Shown here: positions 11,130 through 20,936 of the stretch, piece by piece
Position numbering within the stretch: the first letter of the stretch is position 1
Layout: every line of letters starts with the position of its first letter
DNA from: Gambelia wislizenii
Taxonomy: Eukaryota; Chordata; Lepidosauria; Squamata; Crotaphytidae
DNA: 64,000 nucleotides
Assembly (NCBI GenBank): GCA_030847615.1
Contig: JAUMIR010000002.1
Coordinates: forward strand, 110,864,309-110,928,308
Direction of reading: 5' to 3'
Made by a program: the position numbers and the translations under genes
The notes under the pieces: generated by a model
Database searches by the model: none
What the model was told of the DNA's origin: nothing
What the model saw: the letters and a program-made list of their open reading frames with translations, nothing else

Positions 11130-11214
11130 ACCAAGAAAATCTAAGAAATGCTACGCTCAGCGAAGGACAAAAGAGACCCTCTCACAGCTGCAGGAGTTTA
11201 CCGCATACCAAGCG
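11130..11214 (+). mobile_element. Penelope-like fragment, opposite orientation
   Basis: The plus strand reads MLRSAKDKRD then PLTAAGVYRIP, the same GIY-YIG start as the minus-strand copy ending at 11085. The two share about 30 bp as an inverted repeat (GCGGTAAACKCCTGCAGCTG), about 90 bp apart. Confidence 0.65.
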
Positions 11215-11224
11215 GTTCAACATG

Positions 11225-11640
11225 ATGTCCCATGATATCCCTTCAACTGTCCCCATTTGGCAGGGACAGCCCTGATTAATCCTCTGTGCTTGCATTGCTG
11301 CAAACTGAGTTCAAAGTGCAAAAGTAGTTTCACAGAATCATATAGCTGGAAGAGACCACAAGGGCCATCTAGTCCAACCCCATAGCATCCCACAGGGCAC
11401 GTCCTTGAGGAGGGGAGAAGAGAAGTTCATTGGAAGCAAGGCTGGAAAAGAGCTACCAGGGGGGGAGAAGGAGGGGCAGAGTCATGCCTTTCCCTGTAGA
11501 CTCAAGCTAAAAGCAAACTGCTGCAGCCTCTCCTAGCTTGTGTTTTCTTCCTCATTAGTAACTTTTGCCATTTTGACACACTCTGATGTCACTTGGCCAT
11601 ATGTGTCCCAATTTTCACCTGTGAAATGTTGGTGGGTGTG
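11225..11640 (+). repeat. Unclassified repeat U, copy 2
   Basis: Matches 12570-12905 and the complement of 3672-4060. Interrupted at 11333-11392 by a short CR1 3' end. Confidence 0.55.
11333..11392 (-). mobile_element. Short CR1 3' end
   Basis: The plus strand reads 'agaatcatatagctggaag' then 'agaccacaagggccatctag', the complement of the CR1 3' terminus. Only about 60 bp long, inserted in repeat U. Confidence 0.75.
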
Positions 11641-11783
11641 CATCATGGGCACCATTTTAGGCAACTTTGGGTAGCTGTCTGTTTGGGGGTGGGCATTTTG
11701 GGGTGGGCATTGTCCTCATAATTCCCACCACTGGAGAAGAAAAGGCCTTGCAAGGCAGGGGGAAGTAATCGTGGGAGGCTTGG

Positions 11784-12201
11784 TGTCAGGTCTCTGGCTA
11801 TTAGTTAGCCATAGTTAGGATTACTGCTGTTAAGTTAGTCATAGTTAGGCCTGTTTGCATCAGCCAGAGACTTGACATGAGTGAGATGCCTGATGGGAGA
11901 GGTTTGGCTGGCCCTGGAATGTGTTCAGCCTGCTGCTTTGAACGCTCAAGGGCATTTCGGCCTGGGAAGAAAAAGCTAATGAGAGGCGGTGCAGCCTAAA
12001 CCCAATTATTGCAGGTGGAGCGGGGAGGATGGTGTGAAACAGAGAATCGAAACTTTGGCATGATACCTTGGCTGGGGTTCTGGCAGGAACTTGTTAGATC
12101 TGCCAATGAAGTGCTACTGTTTGTTTTTATGCCTTTGCGGATAAAGCATTTGAACTAATGCCTGTTGTCCAAGTGATTGAAGTCTGACTGGGTTCATCAC
12201 A
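11784..12201. mobile_element. Solo LTR
   Basis: Begins TGTCAGGTCTCTGG and ends GGTTCATCACA, the 5'-TG...CA-3' structure of LTRs. It is flanked by a perfect 5-bp duplication CTTGG (11779-11783 and 12202-12206). A GATAAAGC polyadenylation-like signal lies about 65 bp before the right end. Length is 418 bp with no internal coding region, so it is a solo LTR left by recombination. The class (Gypsy, Copia or endogenous retrovirus) cannot be told from the LTR alone. Confidence 0.75.
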
Positions 12202-12206
12202 CTTGG

Positions 12207-12569
12207 TCCAAGAGGCCTTGGAGGGCCACACCTCCCCACTGCCCACCCTCACAAAAACTCATTGTTGTCCCCAAATGCCCCCAAACACCTTCTGAGGCAT
12301 GTGTTTTTGCCACATTGTCCCCCTCCCTGGCCCATTTTTGGCCTAGGAAAGGCCTTTTTTTTTAACCAAGAAGAGGTAATTGGAAGTAATTTCCTGATCA
12401 CTTCCTGTTTTAGAAAAAGGCATTTCCTGGGTCTAAAATGCCCTTCATGCCCCCATAAGGCCTTTGGGACCATTTGGGGCAAATGTTAATTTTTTTTGGG
12501 GGGGGGGGAATGATTTCACATGAGGAAGTCCAAAAATGGCTCCAGGACCACATGTGCTCCACAAGTCAA
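12207..12569. other. Low-complexity flank with inverted motifs
   Basis: C- and G-rich phrases recur (ccaaatgcccccaaac, catgcccccataaggc), with T and G homopolymers near 12353-12364 and 12490-12508. Probably MITE-derived, but no termini were found. Confidence 0.3.
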
Positions 12570-12905
12570 CATTTGCCCACCACCTGTTCCAATTTGGGAG
12601 GGACAGTACCAATTAATCCTCTGTCATCCCATTTTTTCAACTGCTTTTAAATGTCCCCATTTCTCTCTCCTCTCACTTTCCCTCTTTGACCTCAGCTTCC
12701 TTCAACTGCTGCTGAAACTGAGCTCAAAGTGCAAAAGTAATCTGTATTCTGTTGACTTCAGTTGACAGAGTGAAGGAGGCGGCTCATGCAAAAGTAAACT
12801 GTACAGCCTCTCCTAGCCTCTCCTTATTTATACCTTTTGCCATCCTGACCACAGTCTGATGTTGCTTGGCCCTACCGTGCAGTTTTCATTTGTGAAATCT
12901 TGGGA
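12570..12905 (+). repeat. Unclassified repeat U, copy 3
   Basis: Best-preserved plus copy: 'gggagggacagtaccaatta', 'tcaactgcttttaaatgtcc', 'gagctcaaagtgcaaaagta', 'acagcctctcctagcc', 'cagttttcatttgtgaaat'. No protein motif seen. Confidence 0.6.
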
Positions 12906-13639
12906 GAGCATGCCATTGTAAGGAGAGTGGTGTAGAAAATGGATCCTTTCCATAAAATAGCTGTGTTTTGTTTGGATCTAAAGCTAAACCCCAAGCCTGA
13001 CATATCTCAGTATTTGTTTTAAAATAAGGCTTTGAAGTGGTAAAATCTGTAAACAAATGTTCCTGCACTTTATTGCCATCTTGTACAGCCTGACAGAAAG
13101 GCTGACCGAGAGGCCCCTTGTGAAAACAGATGCCTCCTCAGCTATGGCAAGCAAGGCTAATTTTGACCAAAACACATGCCCATCAACAACCTCTCTCTCT
13201 TTTCTTCCCTCTCCTCCCTCCTCCTTCTCCTTGTCACAGAATCATTCAGAGAAATATGAAGCAAGCCTCGGGCACCTGTCAGAACATGTAATGGTCCTTC
13301 TGGAAAATCTGCCCTTTTGAGCTAAACATATTCATATCACCCAGATGCCCTTGGACATGGCAACTTTTAGTGTTAGAGCCTGTGACCCCTGCCCCATGTG
13401 TAGAGGTCCTTCTTTGTTTGTTGTCATAGAGGAGCCAACAGAGCATTTCAGATGGAGAAACATACTTGTTTTGATACAACAGTTGACAACCATTCCCTCA
13501 TTACTCCTCCAAAAGGTAATAAATTTGCTAATAGGTTCCAGAAGGATCTACCTTCACCACTCAAATCCCACAGCTTTTCAGACACTCCTCCATGGATAAG
13601 GGACAATAACTGTTTTTTAAAAAAACACTATGTTGTTGT
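12906..13639. other. No recognised feature
   Basis: Short ORFs only, with a pyrimidine-rich tract near 13187-13232. Confidence 0.3.
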
Positions 13640-13845
13640 TGTTGTTTATATCCTATGTTAAGTTCCTGCTCAGCCATGGAATCTCGCTGGGTGATCTTGG
13701 ACAAGCCACACTCTCTTACCCTCAGAAGAAGGCAAAGGCAAACCCTCTCTGAACAAATTGTGCCAAGAAAACCCCACGATAGGTTCACCTTAGGGTCTCC
13801 ATTAGTCAGAAATGACTTGAAGGCATGCAACAACGTTAAGTGAAT
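13640..13845 (+). mobile_element. MIR/core-like SINE, copy 1
   Basis: Reads 'gggtgatcttggacaagcca' and 'cctcagaagaaggcaaag', then 'gtcagaaatgacttgaaggc' with a (caa)n end. The same arrangement recurs at 61262-61490 and as a tail at 55765-55850. The 'ttgg(g)caagtca' phrase is MIR-like. A TTG microsatellite precedes it. Confidence 0.55.
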
Positions 13846-13878
13846 TAGAATTCAGTTCATCAGATGCAATACTGCTTA

Positions 13879-14448
13879 GAACTTTATCAGACCACCTCCC
13901 CTTAATGTTCTTTTGCCAGAATAATTGTATCGTTTTTATGCCTGCAAAAGAACCCCCCTCCTACCAGACTTACTTTGAGAAGCATCAATGAGGCTTCCCT
14001 GGCAGTAATGGAGCACAAACAGAGTTCCATTTACTTCTGGGCTTGAAATCTCACCGATTCTCATGAGAAGATGCTAGCGTGGGAAATTCAAAATAAAAAT
14101 AATGACACAAAAAGTAGAGCGAAGCAATAAAACACACTTTAAAAGTCCCAAGTACCCCAGGGAGGGGTCATAAAAAGATCACCCCCTACCTTGCTCTCGT
14201 GATCTCACCCAGAGCTATTTTCCCATTGGCGCTGCATTTACATGAGTCCAATGGCATGAGGATTCAAATGCTGGTAATGCTGGCAACAAATCAGCACAGG
14301 AGATCAATTGATCAATTGGCCGTCAATAAAAAAGAACGGGTTTTTCACAATACATGATCGCGAAAGGGCAACATCGTCTGGTATGCGTGACCTCTCATGA
14401 TCATTAGGCATCCTTATGATGCCATATTTTCCTGGTCTGATAAAATCC
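13879..14448 (-). mobile_element. 3-bp-TSD TIR element, copy H1
   Basis: Left GAACTTTATCAGACC, right GGTCTGATAAAATCC (complement GGATTTTATCAGACC), flanked by TTA on both sides (13876-13878 and 14449-14451). The interior matches the complement of other H copies ('gggaggggtcataaaaagat', 'gggaaattcaaaataaaaa'). 570 bp, non-coding. Confidence 0.85.
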
Positions 14449-14451
14449 TTA

Positions 14452-15474
14452 GTCTTTAGAGGTTTGCTGAATCACATCTAACCTTCTGGAAACAGCTGTT
14501 AAAGCATTTCTGGCCTGAGGCTGCTTAAGTACTTAATGAAAAGAGTCTGCGTATATGATTTTGGCTCTTTATGTTGTCTTGGGAAGGAAAAAGTTGAGAA
14601 AGCAGCATATTAAAAATTGCCACCTGAACTCCTTCCACTCCCTACAGTTGGACCAGTAAACAGCAGCAGTCATGGCCCCTCAGGGTTTGACAGCTGTTAG
14701 AGAGGAGGCTTTGGAATGGTTCCCAAAAGGCTAGAGTTATGTGTGCCTGTGTCCCTAAGTTCTGTGTGCCTGTGTCCCTAACAAGATTCTAGGCTGTAAT
14801 CTTAAGCATACTTGCTAGGGAGCAAGACCTGATGAGATCAATGGAACTTATTTCTAAGAAAGTATCCTGAGGGTAGGGTCATGCTGTCGATGTGTTGCTC
14901 TGGCAGATGATAAAACTTCACATAAAGGGGGTCAGAGATGTTTTCAAGGGCAGAAAAGAGGGTTTAGCTGCCTTGAAAAAACTGCCAGCACCATTTTGCT
15001 AGCATGAAGCCAAAAGCAGGTTCTTTGTTGTGGAGATAAAATGGGGAGGTAGAGAGACTTAAGTACTGGCTTGAGTATTCTCCTTCACCTGAGCTACTTC
15101 ATGCAGTTGTTTATTATGGAGTGAAAGTGCAGAGGGAGGGAGCCCTTTATGTTGCTTTGAGTGTTCCTTTGGTGATCTTTCTCAGACGGATCTCCTCTGC
15201 AGTGTTGTTTGTTTGTTATGGAGTAAAATATTGATAGCACAAAAAGCCCTACAGTGATCTGATGAAAATACTACAGGAAGTGTCTCTGTGCTTGACAAAA
15301 ACTATTAGCTGGAATTCAGTATGGGACTTATGTCTATGTAATGGACTTATGCCTGCAGGAAACAGAAATGAGCAGTTTTGCAACACACATATTCAGCAAA
15401 GGGCTGCCATGATGTTAATATGTACAGGAGCCAGCAAAATGACTGATGCCGATTGGTAGAGCTTTGTGCACATC
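14452..15474. other. No recognised feature
   Basis: Contains a small direct duplication 'gtgtgcctgtgtccctaa' near 14741-14780; otherwise nothing recognised. Confidence 0.3.
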
Positions 15475-15477
15475 AGG

Positions 15478-15898
15478 ACACTCTTGTCAGTGCCCTGAAA
15501 CACATTTTCACCATTGCGGGAGTTGAGCATGTTTAACCTGGTGAAGAGAGAACTGACATGACATAGTTGAGTATCACAACTGTACTCTTTAAATACCTCA
15601 AGGGCTGGCATGGGAGGGTGGGGGCAGGCCTGTTCTTTGCTACTCCAGAAGGTAGGACCAGGATTAATGGTTTGAAGTTACAGGAGGGTAGATTTTGATT
15701 GAACCTGAGAAGGAACGCCTTGATGGTAAGAGCAGTTTGGCAATGGAACCAATTGCCTAGAGAAATGGTGGGGTCTCTTTCTCTGGATGTCCTCAAAAAG
15801 AGGCTGGACAGCTACCTGCTAGGGATGCTCTAGCTGGAGTTCCTGCACTGAACAGGAGTTTGGACTCAATGGTCCATTCCAACTCTATGATTCTAGGA
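15478..15898 (+). mobile_element. CR1 LINE 3' end
   Basis: The plus strand carries the C-terminal ORF2 text 'gagcatgtttaacctggtga' and the 3' UTR 'gatgctctagctggag', ending 'tccaactctatgattctagg'. Heavily decayed. Confidence 0.85.
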
Positions 15899-16127
15899 TT
15901 ATGGACACAGATGTAAGTCTACTCACATAGACATCAATCCCATACTCAATTCCAGCCATTATTACTATCACTATGACTGCTATTACTATTTTCCTTGGCC
16001 ACTTTGCATGGTTCCTGCTGTCCTATTGATGCCCACACCAGCCCTATAAGGTAGATTTATTGTGAAGCCATAATGGCTCAAGATCACATGTTAAATTTCA
16101 TGACCAAGCTAGGCATCTCTGTTCTAA

Positions 16128-16457
16128 GGACTTTTTCAGACACCCTAAAACCTGTCAGGGGAGGGTGGGAGAGGTACGCGGCTATCGCGTAGCAGGGGTC
16201 AGTTTTGGATGACGCCGTCCCTCTCCCGTCATCATTCGTGTTACTTCCGTGTTCGATCTATTGCAAACGCACCATTTTTTACTCACGAAAAACTTCTGTG
16301 AGTTAAAAACGGTGCATTTGCAATAGATTGAACACGGAAGTAACACGGACGACAGTGGGAGAGGGACAGCATTGTCCGAAACTGACCCCCTGCTGCGCGA
16401 TAGCCGCGTACCTCTCCCGCTCTCCCCTGATGGGTTTTAGGGCATCTGAAAAAGTCC
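16128..16457. mobile_element. 330-bp foldback element with TAA duplication
   Basis: Nearly the whole element is one inverted repeat: the left arm starts GGACTTTTTCAGACACCC and the complement of the right arm starts GGACTTTTTCAGATGCCC. Pairing continues through 'gagaggtacgcggctatcgc' and 'gtgttacttccgtgttc' to a centre at about 16290. The arms look about 90 percent alike by eye. TAA flanks both sides (16125-16127 and 16458-16460). Terminus GGANTTTTCAGA and 3-bp duplication resemble the H family, consistent with cross-mobilisation by a PIF/Harbinger-like transposase. Confidence 0.9.
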
Positions 16458-16460
16458 TAA

Positions 16461-16759
16461 GTCTGCCTGTTTGCAAACCAGCACTCTACACATTACATTA
16501 TACTGGCTGTCTGATATCAGAGCGTACTATATAAATGGTATCAAAGCTGAAGCATAGTAGTTGCAGAGGAAGGCAACAATTAATGTGCATAATATGCAAA
16601 TCTGCACCATATATAAATATGAGTAACTAGAATATAGCCACTCTTTTGCATCAGTGTTTATAAACAAAATAAAAGGAATGCATGCATTTGTTTGTGTTTT
16701 GCATATTACTGGATTTAAATAAGAGTCATATTCTTTGTTTTCAGGTATCTACTAAATTA
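16461..16759. other. No recognised feature
   Basis: AT-rich sequence without recognised elements. Confidence 0.3.
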
Positions 16760-17454
16760 CCCCTTGTGAAGGGAGTCCAGAAAGAGGGATCAGGGCTGCA
16801 GAGTTAAACGGGACATCTTTGCTCCTTCTCCCCACCTTCCTCGAAGGTGGGGAGAGAGAGCAAATCTAGGGCTTTAACTCTGTAGCCCCAATGCCTCCTT
16901 CTGGGCTCCCTTGCGAAGGGAGCCCAGAAGGAGGGATTGGGGCTGCAGCCTTTGCTCCTTCTCCCCACCTTCCTTGAAGGTGGGGAGAGGGAGCGAATCT
17001 AGCAGTTTGGCTCAGCGGCCCCACTTGCCCTGCCTTGGTTCCCTTCAGAAGGGAGCCCAGAAGGAGGCATCGGGGCCGCAGATCCAAACGGGGTATTTTC
17101 GCCCTTTTCCCCCACCTTCAAGGAAGGTGGGGGGAAAGGGCGAATCTAGCGGTTTGCCTCGGCCACTGCAGAGGCAATCGAGCGGTGGCTGTGGCAAACC
17201 GCAATGTTCACCCCCTCCTCTGTCTTCTGTTGCTCCCCAAAGGGGAAGAAGGCAAAGGAGGGGGGCGAATGAACTGCGAAACACTTTGCTTCACCCCCCT
17301 GCCCCATCCCCTGTTTCTTCGCTCCGTTTGCGAAGAGGCAGGAGATAGGTAGGCAGGCGAAGCAAAAGTATATCTGGCGTATAAGACACCCCTCAATTTT
17401 GGAGGGCATTTTTGAGTGCTCAAACGTCATCTTATACGCTGGAATATACAGTAG
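16760..17454. mobile_element. GC-rich MITE G2 with hairpin array, right end present
   Basis: The right terminus (17371-17454) is the inverted form of the G1 left end: its complement reads TACTGTATATTCCAGCGTAT. Before it lies a GC-rich array of roughly 135-145 bp units, each with two strong hairpins: CCACCTTCCTCGAAGGTGGG-type stems at about 16826, 16960 and 17105, and CTGGGCTCCC/GGGAGCCCAG-type stems at about 16765 (half), 16898 and 17040. The overlapping ORFs (such as 16911-17348) run through repeats and are not credible genes. The left TIR is missing. Confidence 0.65.
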
Positions 17455-20243
17455 TTATGGGGACTTCAATTATCCTGATATCTGCTGGGGAACTAGCTCT
17501 GCTAAGTACAGGCTCTGCCACAAATTCCTGATGTGCCTTGTAGATAAATTTCCTATTTCAAAAGGAAGAGGAAGGAAAAGGGGGATCAGCAATCCTGGAC
17601 TTGATCCTAACTAATAGGGAGGAGTTGGTCACTGCAATCAAAGCAGTTGGAACTTAAGGGGGGATGTAATGTAATGATTGTGGGACAGGGTAAAAAAAAG
17701 TATGGTTGAACACAAACCTTGGATTTCAGGAAAGCTGATTTTTTATCAAGCTTAGGGAAATACTGGGCAGAACCACATGGCTAGAGATTCTAAAGGAAAA
17801 AAGACACCCACCATGGGTGGGATTTCATGAAGAAGAAACTGCTAAAAGCACAGTTACAAACAATTCCATGGAAGAATAAAAATGGGAAACATCTGAAAAA
17901 GTCAATGTGGCTGCACAGTAAACTTGAGGAGGAGGTGAAAAGAAAAAAAAAGCATATATAAAGAATAGAAGGAAGGATGAATCACCAAGGAAGAATACAG
18001 ATGTGTAGCACAAGTTTGTAGGTATAGTGTAAGGAAAGCTAAGGCACAAAATGAGTTGAGACTGTCTAGACAAGCAAGGAGCAACAAAAAGGAGGGTTTC
18101 AGATATGTTCAAAGCAAGAGAGTGATGAAGGAACTGCTCAGCAAGGATGGTAACATGCTAACAGATCACAATGAAATGGCAGAACTGCTCAATACCTATT
18201 TTGTTTCAGTCCCCCCCCCCCGAAAAAACAATGACTGTGTGATTTCATGCATCAGCAGAGACCTTGGTAAGGAAGCCAGGTTGCAAATCAAGATTGATAA
18301 GGAGTTAGTCATGAATCACCTTGTTAACCTAAATTAGTCCAAATCTGTAGGGCCAGATGAACTGCATCCCAGGACATTAGCACACCAGCCTTGTGTCTCA
18401 CAGCAAGAATGTTATTAAAGGAAATGGGAACATACTGGTTGTAAAACATTTATTATCACACCTCTCTTCATAATCGCATTTGACAACCCCCTGGTGTGAT
18501 AGGTCTCTTTGCTTCAGTTCTGGGATTACTGCAGTCACATGCCATGGGCTGACTCCATGCTGCTTCGGAATAATGAGGGGGAGGGGAGAGGGAGGGAGAG
18601 GAGGAGAATCGGCCCCCCTCATGCCATGTGACTGCAGTCATCCTGGAACTGGAGTGAAGGCACCTATCACACCAGGGGCAGCCGCAGAACAATAGCGATT
18701 TTGGCAGGTATTGATGGGATTTTCTCATAAATTGAAAGGGGTACAACAGTAACAACTAGAATGCAAAGCACCAGCAGGATAGTCATGATATTGTCTGATA
18801 AGTACTGGCCAAATTCATGACTATCCTGCTGAAATCCTGCCTTAGCAGCTCTAGAGTACTGAAGGAACTTATTGACATACAGAGGCACTTGCCATCATTT
18901 CTGACAAATCTTGGAAAATGTGTAAGGTGCGAGAGGACTGGAGATGAGCAAACATTGTCCCTGTCTTCAAAAATGGCAAAAAGGAAGATCCAGGAATCGG
19001 CTGGCCCATCAGGCTGGCCTGACATCAACACCAGGAAAAATATTAGGCTGGATTATAGAGGAGTCTTGATGCAAGTATCTTGATGACAAAGCAGTAATTA
19101 GTAGGAGCCAGCATAAGTTTATCAAGAACAAATCCTGCCAAATTAATCTTATATCTTTTTTTAAAAAATTGGCTCAGTAGTTTAATAGATGGTAGGAATG
19201 CTGTGGAGGTAAGTTATCTTGATTTCAGCAAAGCATTTGATAAGGACCACCATGATATTTTGATTAGCAAACTGACTAAATATGGAATAGATGGAAACAG
19301 ATGAATCCATAATTGGTTGGAAAACCATGCTCAAAGAGTTGTCATCAGTGGCTGTGCTTTAAATTGGAAAGAGGTCTCAAGTGGAGTGCCACAAAGTTCT
19401 GTCCTGGGGCTGACACTCTTCAATATTTTAAACAATGATTTAGTCTATGGGGTGGCAGGAATCCTTATCAAATTTTCAGATGGTACAAAACTGGGAGAGG
19501 TAGCTAATACATTGGAAGATAGGAACAGAATTCAAAAGGACCCTGATAAACTAGAAAACTGGGTTGAAATTAATAGAATTACATTCAACAGAGACAAATG
19601 AAAAATTCTACATTTAGGCCTCAAAAACCAAATGCACACGTATAGGATGTGGGATACTTAGTTCATCAGTACTACATGTGAAAAGGACCTTGGCAAATGC
19701 TATCTTAGCTGGCATTAATAGAAGCATAGTTTCCAAGTAGAGGGAAGTAATAGTCCCCCTATATTCTGCACTTGTCAGGCCCCATCTGGAGTACTCTGTT
19801 CAGTTGGGGTGAGTTCAGAGAAGGGCAATGAGGATGATAAGAGGTATGGAGAACAAAACACATGAGGAGAGGTTGAAGGAGTTGGGCATGTTCAGTTTGG
19901 TAAAGAGTAGATTAAAGGGTGACATGATCACACTTTTAAATACCTCAAGGGCTGCCACAAAGAGGAGGGTGCAGACTTGTTCAGAGGATAGAACTAGGCC
20001 TAATGGTTTTAAGTTACAGGGGGGTAGATTTTGATTGAATATTAAAAAGAACTTCTTGACAGTGAGAGCAGTTCAGCAATGGAACCAACTCCCTAGAGAG
20101 AGGGTGTGGTCTCCTTCTCTGGATATCTTTTAAAAGAAGCTGGGCAGCTACCTGCTGGGGATGCTCTAGCTGGAGATCCTGCATTGAACAGGGAGTTGGA
20201 CTAGATGGCCCATGGGGCCCCTTCCAGCTCTATGATTCTACTG
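17453..20243 (+). mobile_element. CR1 LINE, long degenerate copy
   Basis: Starts within the endonuclease domain (GDFNYPDICW at about 17457-17490) and continues to the 3' tail 'tccagctctatgattctac'. Reverse-transcriptase remnants at 19317-19601 read GVPQSSVLG and LIKFSDGTKLGE. The catalytic block has changed from FADD to FSDG, losing one aspartate. Later text is 'ggccccatctggagtactct' and 'tgaaggagttgggcatgttc'. Many stops and frameshifts. A non-CR1 insertion interrupts it at about 18374-18850, between the codons for LHPR and VLKEL. Confidence 0.9.
18374..18850. mobile_element. Insertion block within CR1, with TIR element
   Basis: This block separates adjacent CR1 coding segments. It contains a palindromic element at 18488-18674: left CCCCTGGTGTGATAGGTCTC, right complement CCCCTGGTGTGATAGGTGCC, with arms of about 60 bp that also share ACTGCAGTCACATG. 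Near the right border a 17-bp perfect inverted repeat (CAGCAGGATAGTCATGA, 18772-18788 and 18815-18831) encloses 26 bp. The precise insertion boundaries are uncertain. Confidence 0.6.
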
Positions 20244-20424
20244 GTTGATTTCAAAGATCAACCACCAGAAGGGTCCACCAGCATAGCTACTGTGCTGGGT
20301 AAAATAATAACAAAAGGACATTTTGTATTAAAGTAATTCCAGTGAGATTGGGTTAGGGGCTTCTCAAAGGACATGGAATGAAATTAGAAGATCCAGTGCT
20401 GTGGGTTTTTTTTAACAGAAAGCA

Positions 20425-20632
20425 TAGCCTGAAGGCACCAGATCCCCTCTTAATGTGGAAGCTAAGCAGGGTAAAGCCTGGTTAGTACCTGGATAGGAGA
20501 CCACTAAGGAATACCAGGTGCTGAAGGAAATGACAAATCACCTGTGAATATTCCTTGCTTAAGGAAACCCTATGGAATTCATGTGGTCCCTGCAAGTCCA
20601 CAGGAACTTGATGGTGTACATGCACACACATT
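20425..20632 (+). mobile_element. 5S rRNA-derived SINE, copy 1
   Basis: Positions 20425-20530 follow 5S rRNA: GAAGCTAAGCAGGGT, CTGGTTAGTACCTGGATAGG and AATACCAGGTGCTG cover the internal Pol III control region. The tail (20531-20632) includes 'ccttgcttaaggaaacccta' and an AC-rich end. A minus copy is at 43956-44180. Decayed, so a SINE rather than a functional 5S gene. Confidence 0.85.
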
Positions 20633-20707
20633 TTTTAAAGAGCCAGGTTTTTATAAGAAAACAGAACTTAATGTGTTTTGAGAACGTGGCCACTATATTA
20701 ATATATA

Positions 20708-20936
20708 TAGCCCTGGTGGCACAGTGGTTAAATGCCGGTACTGCAGCCAAAAGGTTGTGAGTTCGATTCCAGAAGTCTTCAAGGTTGACTCAGCCTTCCA
20801 TCCTTCCATAGGTCAGTAAAATGAGTACCCAGCTTGTTGGGGGCAATTAGCTAACACACATTGGAAACTGCTTAGGGAGTGCTTTGGCACTGATAAGTGG
20901 TATAGAAAAATAAATGCTTTTGCTATTGCTATATGT
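20708..20936 (+). mobile_element. tRNA-derived SINE, copy 3
   Basis: Best-preserved promoter of the three: A box TGGCACAGTGGTTAAATGCC and B box GTTGTGAGTTCGATTCC. It continues 'gtcagtaaaatgagtaccc' and 'ttagctaacacacattgga', and ends 'ataaatgcttttgctattgc'. About 230 bp. Confidence 0.85.

Noticed and set aside
16010..16110. MIR-like stretch ('gccctataaggtagatttat')
   Set aside because: Only a weak resemblance to MIR text over about 60 bp; no second copy in the window to support it.
16911..17348. 145-codon open frame in GC-rich sequence
   Set aside because: It runs through tandem hairpin units of a MITE; overlapping long frames on both strands are a composition effect.
20425..20530. Functional 5S rRNA gene
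   Set aside because: Diverged from 5S rRNA in several conserved places and joined to a SINE tail shared with 43956-44180.
20708..20780. tRNA gene
   Set aside because: A and B boxes are present but the rest does not fold as a tRNA and continues into a SINE body seen twice more.
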